Source: Abscondita cerata
Lineage: Eukaryota > Arthropoda > Insecta > Coleoptera > Lampyridae
Reading direction: 5' to 3'
Assembly: GCA_030710515.1 (NCBI GenBank)
Contig: JALBCR010004624.1
Span: 127,501-191,500 of the forward strand
DNA: 64,000 nucleotides
A model generated the notes under the pieces. The model searched no databases. It saw only the letters and a list, made by a program, of their open reading frames with translations, and was not told the origin of the DNA. Made by a program: the position numbers and the translations under genes. Of this stretch, positions 1 to 9,630 are shown one piece after another. How positions within the stretch are numbered: the stretch's first letter is position 1; each line of letters starts with the position of its first letter.

Positions 1-520
1 TTGGTATCCACCTACTCATGCAAAAAAGTATTCACTAGCCAAAAAAAATCTTAAGAACGATCTTGCAGTTACCACGAGATACCTCATGTAAACCGTATTT
101 CAAACAACTAAAGATACTTACAGTTCCTTGCATTTATTTATATAAGCTCGGAATGTATGTAAGATGTAATAGTAAGAAATTTTCCAGTAACGCGGATTAT
201 AATAATCATATTATGGACCTTACACAGAAAGGACCCAAGTATCGTGCGATGCTCTACCGTCAGATATCAAAGCTACTTTATGCATCAAGCAATTTCAAAC
301 AAAATTGAATCGTTTGTATTAGATAAATGTTATTATTCGTGGACTGAATTCTTAAGTGAAACTTATTAATTATTGTATTTTAAATTACTGTTGTTTGTAG
401 TTTTATGTTGTTGTGTACTGTTCTATTGGCCATTTTTATTATTAGTATTATTATTACACTTCACAACGTCTTTATCTATCTTGTAGAATTTACGGCAATA
501 AACTTATTATTATTTTTTTT
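1..520 (+). mobile_element. Non-LTR retrotransposon 3' end (RT C-terminus and 3' UTR)
   Basis: The reading frame around 63-308 has the C-terminal signature found after the palm domain in many insect LINE reverse transcriptases: a Ser-Cys-x-Pro-x-Phe-K block followed by L-x-I-L-T-x-P. The frame stops at 306-308. About 200 bases of AT-rich 3' UTR follow, ending near 480-520 in an AATAAA-like motif and a T/A-rich run. The element enters from beyond the left edge, so its length and family cannot be judged. A stop upstream in the same frame (near 39) suggests a dead copy. The match is from memory of the family; no alignment was run. Confidence 0.6.
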
Positions 521-549
521 AACGCTCTTGATGAGATCTTTTGAACCTT

Positions 550-745
550 AAAAAAATATAGTGTGTTGTATTTAAAAAAAGTTAGTTTATGCTGCCACGA
601 CTTTTTGGAACACCCTGTATAATCAAAACCATTTTTAAAATGTACATTTAAACACTGTACTAAACGTCACGAATTTTGAAAGTAATATCTTTTTTCCCAG
701 AGAAGTTATCCTCCAATGTCAGAAGTTTGCGCCACTCTGTATATA
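550..745 (+). repeat. Direct repeat, copy 1 (second copy 1285-1465)
   Basis: The stretch from the GTTGTATTT region through CGACTTTTTGGAACACCCTG to GTTATCCTCC, AAGTTTGCGCCAC recurs at 1285-1465 in the same order and orientation with moderate divergence. It has no coding potential. The block GGAACACCCTGTAT resembles the CAGGGTGTTCC terminus seen on several foldback elements in this window, so it is probably a fragment of such an element. Confidence 0.6.
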
Positions 746-1284
746 GGAGTGATCTTCAGAGTACTATTACATAATAAAAACCAAATATCTGTGTACCACT
801 CCCCTTTCTATAATTTTAACAGAAAATGTTCAAAAATTTTATAGAAAAATTTAAGATACCTTAATTTTTGCACGTAAAATACAATATTTTTTCATAAATA
901 TTTTACCGTTTCCTTTAACTTATACCTTACACATACTACGAGTATATCGTTTAAAAGGTAATTAATTGTACTAACAATTCATGAAAAAACATATAGAGTG
1001 ATTTATTTCAAAATTTTCAGATATTGCTTGGTTTGCATTTTGCATTGCTCTGTATTAATGAAGTGTCCGATAATAAAAATAATTAATACCCAACACAGTT
1101 CAGACATGGACGTAACATATTAATAGAAATACATGTAAAATTACATTAAGTTACTTTATAACAGACCGATAAAGTAGGTGTCATTTTACTGATAATTAGC
1201 TATATCTTCTAACATATCCTGTACAATATATTGACATGTTATATTTTTTAAATCTTTTGATGATATATTTTCAAACGTTGATAA
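746..1284. other. AT-rich spacer, nothing recognised
   Basis: I see no coding sequence and no clear repeat between the two copies of the direct repeat. Confidence 0.5.
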
Positions 1285-1465
1285 AAATATAGTATGTTCT
1301 ATTTTTAAAAAATGTAATATTACACTGCAACGACTCTTTGAAACACCCTCTATAATCAAAAAACTCAGTAACTATACTAAATGTGACAAATTTTAAAAAT
1401 TATATATTTTTATTAATTAAGTTATCCTCCGATGTCTGAAGTTTGCGCCACCCTGTTTCACTAGA
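1285..1465 (+). repeat. Direct repeat, copy 2
   Basis: Diverged second copy of 550-745. Shared blocks are CGACTCTTTGAAACACCCTC, TATACTAAATGTGACAAATT and GTTATCCTCCGATGTCTGAA. Small indels separate the copies, which suggests independent insertions or an old duplication. Confidence 0.6.
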
Positions 1466-1514
1466 GATTAGATTAGATTTTAGGCATAATCAATATACCA
1501 TACAATGGTAATTG

Positions 1515-1665
1515 TAAATTGTATACCGGATGTAACAGGATCATGGTATACCCCCGTTTCTCTCTTAGTTTTAAAGATAATTGATTGAAATTTGGGACAT
1601 CCCATATACATAATAAATGACACTTTTTGACTATAACAGATTTTTTTTCACTTTCGGTTTCGCCG
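1515..1665 (-). repeat. Interspersed repeat, copy 1 (inverted to 3222-3368)
   Basis: The minus-strand reading matches 3222-3368 closely. Shared blocks include GTGAAAAAAAATCTGTTA, GTCATTTATTATGTATAT and AATTATCTTTAAAACTAAG. The apparent ORFs in both copies give similar peptides only because the DNA is repeated; I recognise no protein family. It is probably a nonautonomous DNA element or solo terminal region. Confidence 0.65.
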
Positions 1666-1751
1666 TAAGTGACATCAACTTTGTTTGTTAAATGGAACAC
1701 CTTGTATATTATTGCATTTTCTACATAATTTTTCAAATCCAATGATACCAC

Positions 1752-3217
1752 ATAAGCGACATTTCAAACGTCAAAATTTTTTCTAATTTAATTTTTAGTT
1801 TTCCATTTAAGTGTGCCATAACTGTTCCAATTTATTCTACGTTCGCCAATTGTTGGGCTGTTATGCTATTCTAAATCTGAATAATTAAGATATAAATAAT
1901 TGGCAGTTTCCTACAAAGTATAGTGTGTATAAATTTTCCTTCATATTGTCTATTCCAATTGATTCATTAGACAAATGTTTGAAATTTTGCTTTTTAAAAT
2001 ATGTATGTTGTCACCGAATTATATACCTACTTTTACGGTTTATTAACGTATATACGTTTTGGCAACTCAAGGTTAATCGTAGAATAGATAGAAGGTTCAC
2101 TGATAATAAACTGTTTTGGTCGTTTTGGCGATTTTAACGCTATGTTGAAATTAATGTACGCATTTTGAAGACATCCTGTATATGTTAAATAGTTGACCTT
2201 GAAGTTTTCGTTTTATGCACTAACATAACTCGATCTTTCTAATTACATAATTTGCAATATTTTGTAGATGACGATTTAATGAAAATTTTGGATCAGAATT
2301 AAGCACATTTCTACACCTACATCGTAGTGCAAATACGATTATTTGTAGCAGTTTATTAGTTTCATAAATTCTACTAGTGATTTCGCCATAAATACAGCTT
2401 ATTCTTGGTTATTTTAATTTACACTGAAATTATGTAGGTACTTAAAAATCGTAAAATCGGTAGATCGTAACTTATGGACTGATCGTAGCGGAACATTTTA
2501 CAGATCGGTAGTTTGCAATTTTCTAACTCTGTCAATTTTTTTAAGATTAGGCTAATTCTGTCTGTAATTATTTACGAGAAACCATACATTTTTCTTTTTA
2601 ATATTTGCTCCTTTTATTTCTTGCTCTCTGTCTCCATCGATTATTATCGTTACTCTAGGTATTTAAACGTATTTATTTTATTATATTTCTATCTTCTTTT
2701 CCTTTTCATATTCTTATATTTTTTTTGTTTTTATTTATCTTCAACCTAATTGACTTCGAGTCAAAAATTTACGCAAATCCGCAAATTTCTGAGGAGTGGG
2801 GGGTATAACATTTGACAGTTGATATCCTGAGTTTTGGGATTGTATTAAACTTGAAACTAATAAGTATAATGTTTCATCATAACCAGATATGTTATTATTT
2901 GTCAGTGTTGTCACTTGTCATTTTTTTGGTGTTTTATTATCTGTCGAGCCAGACCAAAAGTAACCAAAAAAACGCGGCACTGTGAGGACTAGGCAAGGGA
3001 AAATCACTAATTTTCCGGTTCCGCTAACAAAATCGGTATTATGAGTACTCAGAATTAGTATAGATTTCTTATTTTCGTCGCTATATTGATTTTTTTCAAT
3101 CTCTCCAAGAACTTACTTTTGTTTATTGAATCTAAACATAATACATAATACATAATAATTGTAGTAAATGTGACAAATTTTGACACATCGATTCTGCCTT
3201 AATTTTTACATCTAGAA
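1752..3217. other. AT-rich spacer, no gene recognised
   Basis: Short ORFs at 1925-2137 and 2513-2749 are T-rich and resemble no protein family. No splice-flanked exon or repeat terminus was found. Confidence 0.5.
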
Positions 3218-3221
3218 ATGA

Positions 3222-3368
3222 AGAAACGGGAAGTGAAAAAAAATCTGTTACAGTCAAAAAATGTCATTTATTATGTATATATGGGATATCCAAAATTTCA
3301 ATTAATTATCTTTAAAACTAAGGGAGAAAGGGGGTGTACCATAATCCTTTTACACCCGGTATATTTAT
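3222..3368 (+). repeat. Interspersed repeat, copy 2
   Basis: Plus-strand copy of the repeat at 1515-1665. The two copies lie about 1.6 kb apart in opposite orientation and could fold back on each other. Confidence 0.65.
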
Positions 3369-3784
3369 TTCGAAATAAATTTTCTGCTTTAACAAAAATA
3401 AAGCTTGATATCAGCGACTAAATAACAAACCGTTGGCTGCGAAGAGCGCAAATTTAAAATGGATCGTTAAGGCCAAGGCGATGTGTTGAATGCAAATATA
3501 GAGAATGTCAAATCTGAGGTTTGATTAGATTCTGGACATAATCCAGGTAGCGAGAAGTAATTATCGAGGTTCGGTAATCAAGTGACTTAGTGACTTGATC
3601 GTATTCATTAAAATTTTCCTTTATTAAAAACCTTTGGTTTGCATGTCGAGTTTATGGACACATCCATTTTTTAACTGTACATGCTCAATCGCCCTTGTTT
3701 TAATCCATTATCAGTTATTATGCTTTTCTTCTACGTCTCCAAATAATAATTGTTTTATACATAAAGTATCAAAATATGTGTACG

Positions 3785-3790
3785 TTTATT
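3785..3790 (-). promoter_or_regulatory. Poly(A) signal of the globin gene
   Basis: AATAAA on the minus strand, about 110 bases downstream of the globin stop codon at 3899-3901. This is a normal distance for a short insect 3' UTR. Confidence 0.6.
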
Positions 3791-3898
3791 AATAAAACAT
3801 CCCTATCTAAAACATTGAAAAAAACATACAAAAGTAAATTGTTAAAGTAGAATGTAAAGACAAAACTATGTGTCGTAAGTAAAAGTAATAACAAACAT

Positions 3899-4499
3899 TT
3901 ATAAAGCTTTTTTAATCACCCCAAAAACGGCCGTTAAAGTTTTGTCCCAAGCTTCTTCTGTTTCTTTAGTAAAGTGAGATCCTAAGCCTTTGCGCAATAA
4001 CTTAATAATCGTCGGCTTCAAATTCTAGAAATTATTTTTTTCTTAGAGAATGAACTTATTTAAGATATGTATAGTACCTCGTAGTGTTGAGGGGTAATTC
4101 CTCTTTTTCGATGGGCGTCTCCGTTCTTCTGCAACAAATTCATTAATACATCCATGTCGTCCAAGTTATCGATGATCGATCCAATCGCGTACATCACTGT
4201 AACTCCATGAGATTTCGATTTGCCGCTTTTATGTAATTCTTCGTACGGGACATCTCGAAAAGGAAATAAACTTTGGTATTCGGGAAAGTCTTTAAAGAAG
4301 CTACAAAAATTATGTACCTAAATTAGTCAATTAAATTGCATGATACTTACATTAAAAAAAGTTCCATACCATAGCCCTTAAGATCCTTTTTCACTAAACT
4401 CCAAGAACTTTCAACCAGTTTTTTCTCATAAGTGGTCAACCCGGTGACGGGATCTGGATCGTTCCCATCAGAAGAAGGTAAGTTAGGTGCTTTATTCAT
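3899..4499 (-). CDS. glob1: Insect globin, three coding exons, intact
   Basis: This is an intracellular haem globin of the insect globin-1/cytoglobin-like type, expected to bind oxygen. Coding exons on the minus strand are 4351-4499, 4078-4300 and 3899-4024. They join in frame to 165 codons plus stop with consensus GT-AG sites (GTAAGT donor after exon 1). The protein starts MNKAPNLPSS and has the A-helix block KKLVESSWSLVKKDL. The CD region LFPFRDVP provides the haem-packing Phe. His81 (in SKSHGV) fits distal E7 and His113 (in GDAHRKR) fits proximal F8. The end is LRKGLGSHFTKETEEAW to KKAL. A splice acceptor just upstream of the ATG (TTTCAG at about 4508) and a donor-like GTACGT near 4587 suggest a 5' untranslated exon. 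No frameshift is present, so it is probably functional. The exact orthology (glob1 or a paralogue) is inferred. Confidence 0.93.
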
Positions 4500-4689
4500 C
4501 TCGTGAACTGAAATATGGTGCAACTGATAAATGTTTATATATTGACGATAACATTTTGTTTTGACCAAAATATTCCAAAATACGTACGTGTGCTTCTCTA
4601 TACGTTGCGTAATAAGTATTTGATAAAGTTTCGGAATATGTATTTGTCATTTAAAATGTGAGTTTCAATAAACGATTGATTCAAAATGT

Positions 4690-5513
4690 ATTTACTATTT
4701 TTTAATCTATTTATTTACGGCAAGGACAATTTGCGTTCTCATATTCTGACCGATTGTGACTTTTTTTAAGTTACTTTTCTGTCTGTACTACAATATTTAA
4801 TGTTAGCAAAATATTCCAAAAATGACTTGTTTATTGAACATGTTATATGTGTTTTTTTTTCTGTTGTGTAATTTTAATTCAATGTGTTACCGATAACAGA
4901 TTGTTAGTTTTATTCTATCTTATCGTATGAAAGATGAGTTCCAAATATTTTAACAATAATTCAGAAACTGCCTGCTAACAACAAACCCACTGTAAAACCA
5001 TGAACAAGTTAATAATATTGTAGCATATATCATCTCTTCAATTTCTATTGACTTTTGATGAAGTACTGAATGATCAAAGCAAACGTTGTAATCAATAACA
5101 AATTGCAAAGGTAAATCAATCAGAAAAGAAGAGAAAAAAGTCTAACCAATAATGAATTAGAAACAGTTAGCAATTGTTTTCAAAGACACGATAGAAACAT
5201 AACTGTCATTGACAGATATAACTGACTAGTTCTCTACAGATATTGACCAATTAAACAAGGAAGTGACAGTTTAACCTTGTTACGAAGTTATTGAACAAAG
5301 AATTGGACAAATACCAACCAAATGAACGTGCTGGATTTAAGAAATGATTTTTAACGACAGAATACGTACTATTAACAATGAAGCTTTTGATCGAGAAATC
5401 AAACGAACGTACCAATACTTCTTCGATTCGGAAAAATCATACAGAAAACAGTACGAACTTGTAAAACTGATAACAGATACAATAAATTTTTACAAACATT
5501 AACGGCTGCAACA
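4690..5513. other. Spacer upstream of the globin gene
   Basis: AT-rich and noncoding. It would contain the globin promoter, since the minus-strand transcript must start near 4600-4700, but I see no convincing core promoter motif. Confidence 0.4.
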
Positions 5514-6828
5514 TATACTAAGTGGCATAGAAAGAAGAACACCCAGTAATAATAAATATTTTGTAAATTGTTTTTTTAGGATTATATTTGTTTATATTAA
5601 GATAAAAAACGATCAGTTTTTCAGCCATATTGCCCTAGCGGTTGTTTTGTTAACCTCATTCAAAACACTTACGATTAAGTAACCCTAAAACAATGAATTA
5701 AGCATTTGTAAGTACAGTTGTCATTTAAGCGATTTAAATTGCATTTCAAAGAGCTTGTTTAATTTAATCACAATACCTCCAGTGCGAAGACGCCATAATT
5801 TTCGGCAATTAAGCGAGTTTGATAGGGGTAGAATTGTGGGATTGCGTGAGGCTGGTTTGTCTATGACAGATATAGCCGCTAGAACGCAACGGAGTTTAAA
5901 CACTGCGGCAGTCTTTGTTCGGGCATAGGACCAAGAGGGCCGTACACGAAGAGCGAGAGGTACAGGACGTCGTCGAAGAACCACAGAACGCGAAGATCGC
6001 CGTCTTAGACTATTGGCTTTACGGGACCGCTTCTCTTCTACACGGGCGATTGCGGACCAGTGGTTTGAAGAACATGGAAGACCGATTGGGATGCGAACCG
6101 TTTATAGACGGATAAGAACCTTTGGGCTCTTTTCATACCGTCCCTTTTTGTGCTACCACTGACTCCAGAGCATCGACGTTATCGTCTAGCGTGGTGTAGA
6201 GAACGGGCAAATTGGGACCAAGAATGGAATTCAATTGTCTTTAGTGATGAATCCAGATTCTGTTTGGGTATGCATGACGGTCGTGCAAGGGTGAGAAGAG
6301 GGCGCGGTGAAAGACAAACCCCCAATTTTCTGTAAATAGGCATGTGCACCACACAGTTGGAGTTATGGCATGGAGAGCTATTGCTATTGGAAGTAGGTCA
6401 CCTTTGGTCTTCATTAGAGGTAACATGACCGCTGCGCGCTACATCCAGGAGGTCGTAGACTCCCATATTGTACATTATGTTCAGACCATCCCCAACAGCA
6501 CATTCCAACAAGACAACGCACGACCTCATGTTGCTAGGGTTTCTTTGGCTCATTTTGAGGCCAATCAAAATCAGTTACAGATAGCATGGGATGAGATACC
6601 TCAAGAATAAATCGATCGCATCATTAGAAGTATGCCCAGACGTGTTAATTATTGCACAAGACCTCGTGGTGGAGCAACACATTATTAAGTTTTTTGAAGA
6701 AGTTAACAGTTTAATTTTTATCAAATTGTGATCGTTTACTAATCTAATTCGTATACACTAGTATACCAAAAATTGTTCAAATAAATTCATTATTACTGGG
6801 TGTTCTTCTTTCTATGTCATTTAGTATA
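5514..6828 (+). mobile_element. Tc1-like DNA transposon, defective
   Basis: The ends are near-matching inverted repeats of about 45 bp. The left side reads ACTAAGTGGCATAGAAAGAA then GAACACCCAGTAATAATA, and the right side is its complement with few changes. TA dinucleotides flank both ends, as expected for TA-targeted insertion. The total length, about 1.3 kb, is normal for a Tc1 element. The enclosed frame is a degenerate Tc1 transposase (separate entry). Sharp, similar termini argue for a moderately young insertion. Confidence 0.85.
5790..6680 (+). pseudogene. Tc1 transposase pseudogene lacking the third catalytic residue
   Basis: Transposase of the DD34E Tc1 family, which would cut and paste its own element. 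Visible parts in order: a helix-turn-helix near 5805-5920 (EFDRGRIVGLREAGLS), a basic linker, the first catalytic Asp in VFSDESRF near 6240, the second Asp in FQQDNARPH near 6507-6530, and the C-terminal WDEI block. The proline-rich SPDLSPIEH stretch, which carries the catalytic Glu, is absent: ANQNQLQ runs straight into WDEI, so about 20 residues have been deleted. An in-frame stop near 5926 and frameshifts around 6150 and 6330 add to the damage. Even if the small indels were sequencing errors, the deletion alone would abolish activity. Confidence 0.8.
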
Positions 6829-8178
6829 TTAACTCTACGACGAAATAAAACCAATTTAATTAATGTAGCTCTCGAAGATATTTTGTTTGTAAAGAATTAA
6901 AATGGACTAACGAAGAAATTGACATTAACTGAGAATACTTATTTCATCTCGCTAAACATAAAAATATTACATAAACGAAACTTTAACATCACAATGTTCC
7001 ATTGTAACGTTTCCTTTTAAAGCAGTTGAACCTTTATTAAATGTTGATATAACAGATTATGTCAAGGTAAAAAATGTTAATAATTATTACAATAAAAAAG
7101 TAACATTGTGATAATGTTGATTTAACTGCCTTTTGTAACATATTACCAACATTGTAGCTATGTAAACTTCAAATATTTTAATAATGTTGTCGCATGGTTC
7201 CGGCACTCAGGGTTTAAAGGTAAGCGAGTCGTGGTTCAAATAATAAATTATTTTGTGAATAAATATTTAGTATTTACATTAATGAAACAAAATAGATTAA
7301 TTAAAATACAAAGAAAATCTTAACTTTAATCTAAACAATATGGGCGCCACAAATTTTTAAAACAAAAATTTAATTGCGAAACAGTGGTAATAAAAATTTG
7401 AAAAACCACCTAAATAACTAAATCTAACAAAAAAGCATGATAATATAACCCTTACTTTAAACAAATTTGTCAACTGACGTTTATGAAAAATTCTAGGTGT
7501 GCGTATTTATAATTAGTCAACATATATACAAGCTTTTGATCGCAACACAAATAATAATGATAAAGCGTTGACGCCTGCTAAGCAGATGCAATCAACAGTT
7601 CAGCTCCAAAAAAATTATTCTGCGGTGATGCCACTCGTCAAGGGTGGATGGAATCCAAGTTAACGCAACGAACGGCTTACAACTCCTCTACATTAAGAGA
7701 ATAGCAACATTTGCACCAATTTGTAAAATTTCCACCTTTCTTTAATGTGGAAAACGAACACTTATCAAAGTTTGCACAATTGCAAAAAGTTTTGCAATTA
7801 ATGACCTGCACATTTAAAATTATTTTCGTTTATACAGGGTGTTCCATAAAATTGCGACATACCAAAGTAATGTTTTTAAAATAAAACTACCCATTTTTAT
7901 TACAAATTTGGATTCTTTGGGAAATTCTAATGTGATTTTATGCATTATACATAGTGTCTAAAATGGAGGATTTCGCATTATTTTACTTTTCCAGGAAACA
8001 TTGACGTTTCGAAAAATTAAATAACTTAGTTATCCTGGAATTTATCCAACTGAGATTTCGTAGCTTTAATATGCATTGCATGTGATAACTAAAGCTAGTT
8101 GTTCACCTTTCTAACCTTGCTGAGTAATCAATTATTTAAATTGAACTCCCTAAACTCATGGATAACTTGATTTTTTCA
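6829..8178. other. Noncoding stretch with one CAGGGTGTTCC terminus at about 7834
   Basis: I find no ORF of interest. TACAGGGTGTTCCATAAAAT at about 7833 looks like one end of the CAGGGTG-type terminal inverted repeat elements found elsewhere in the window, but no matching opposite end was found nearby. Confidence 0.45.
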
Positions 8179-8371
8179 AATGGCACCACCTAATTTTTAT
8201 GTGCCGTTGAACGTGGAATTTTATAAGCATTCTAATGATAAGGTTGTAGGTATCTACCTCTTACGGATTTTTGCGAATTTTTGAGTAAAAATTAGATACC
8301 TACAATCTTATCATTATAAAGCTTATGAGATTCTACGTTCAACGGCACATAAAAAATTAGGTGGTGCCATT
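8179..8371. repeat. 193-bp foldback palindrome
   Basis: Arms 8179-8260 and 8291-8371 are reverse complements with few mismatches, around a loop of about 30 bases. The outer ends read AATGGCACCACCTAATTTTT and its complement. There is no coding content. It is best explained as a miniature inverted-repeat element (MITE) and could form a long hairpin. A tRNA-like sequence lies 20 bases to the right. Confidence 0.85.
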
Positions 8372-8391
8372 GGATCGATACAATCGCTCGC

Positions 8392-8472
8392 CGTCAACTG
8401 GATTCGAACCAGCCCACCTGCAGTAGTTCATTTGTTAAACTATCTCTTCTACCCTTTAGCCATGCTCCTACT
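8392..8472 (-). ncRNA. tRNA-like sequence (pseudo-tRNA or SINE head)
   Basis: Read on the minus strand there is an A-box-like TGGCTAAAGGG (8452-8462), then a possible anticodon stem AGTTT/GAACT around a 7-base loop. A good B box, GGTTCGAATCC, sits in a T-arm closed by GCTGG/CCAGT (8396-8412). The acceptor stem does not pair, and the anticodon loop lacks the usual U33 (the loop is AACAAAT). I therefore read it as a pol III promoter relic, either a dead tRNA or a tRNA-derived SINE, not a working tRNA. Confidence 0.45.
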
Positions 8473-8680
8473 GATGGTAGGGTTCCACAGCGAAAATATA
8501 CTATCATTAATTTAAATTTTACTTAGGTAACGGAAGTAATTTTAAGCATATATAAATCAATTCAAAATAATTACAAAGTAAATGGCGTCTAATTACAATA
8601 AATTACTTCAAATTAAGTGAAAATAAAATGTAATCTAAACACGATGGGAACAAAAATGTTATTCATCTTGTAATTATAAA

Positions 8681-8795
8681 TAAGATTGGGGAGTTATGCG
8701 ACGCTTTCCAAACCGAAAGTTTAACATCCCTGTTTTTTACTTTTCCGATGAAATGGAGATAGTACGTTTATAATGGAGCAAAGAAAAATTTGTAC
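8681..8795 (+). repeat. Dispersed repeat, copy 1 of 3
   Basis: Shares GGTTTCCAAACCGAAA-like, ACTTTTCCGA and TAGTACGTTATAATG blocks with 47265-47400 and 62540-62645, all in the same orientation. It is noncoding. The element it belongs to was not identified. Confidence 0.6.
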
Positions 8796-8914
8796 CTGAG
8801 ACGGCTGGGAGGAGATATCAAAGAATCCACGAGTTCGATTTTTATGAAACTTTGCATATGAGTTCTATTTATAACAGCACAGATCCGATTCAATTTTGAG
8901 CATAATTTGTCGAT

Positions 8915-9075
8915 TCAAAAAGGCAGTTAACCTAGATAGATTTTCCCATTCTTGGAATATTTGGAAAAATATCTATCTTCAAATAAAAGTTTTTGTAATT
9001 TAGTTATACACAACTTTTGCATAAACTATTTTTTTATTCGCTAAGTAATAACTGAGACATAACGATCACGTGACA
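8915..9075 (+). repeat. Dispersed repeat with an inverted copy at 63805-63985
   Basis: Matches the reverse complement of 63805-63985 over about 150 bases. Blocks include GTTAACCTAGATAGATTTTC, TCAAATAAAAGTTTTTGTAA and TTATACACAACTTTTG. It may be the far part of the same element as 8681-8795, because the two families also lie near each other at the right end of the window. Confidence 0.6.
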
Positions 9076-9630
9076 TTATAATTGTTTTAACGATATCTCC
9101 ATGAACATAAATTATACAAAAACATTCATAAAAGAAAAGTTGTTGATTTTTTGCACCGTTTCTCTCAAGATTTTTATTTTTATCAGTCAGTTTGGAGCGA
9201 TTGTAAACCTGATTGGCTTATTTGAATGATGCATAAAAACGCGTTTCATATCTAACCTTATCTGGTAAATGTAGCGGCGTGTTCTGGCTTCCGAGAGATA
9301 TTTGTATTTTATCTAATTATTATTATTATTATATTATAATAAAACACATTCGCATTTGGATTGGCCAATCAGCACATACGTTCTATCAAACTAAATTAAC
9401 AAAACTGAGTAAAAGTGCGACCATCATATTTGATGAAAGCGTTTTCAATTTGTTAATCTTTACGTTATTATTATAGATTGACAGTCAAGTTTGATCACAC
9501 TGTCTGATAATGTGACCAAAGCTTAATTTGTCAAGTAAACAATTTCCGATTTTAAATTTGTACAGATCTCCCGTGTTATGTATATCATTAACATGTTGAG
9601 TAATAAAGTTTGTACGAACTTCCTTTATAG

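Noticed and set aside
1473..1751. 92-codon minus-strand ORF similar to the ORF at 3218-3421
   Set aside because: The similarity is due to a DNA repeat; no protein family, and frames are not conserved at codon level.
2513..2749. Phe/Leu/Tyr-rich ORF resembling a membrane protein
   Set aside because: A T-rich stretch gives this composition on its own; no motif or conserved feature.
8392..8472. Functional tRNA gene
   Set aside because: The T-arm and boxes are fair, but the acceptor stem does not pair and position 33 is not U.
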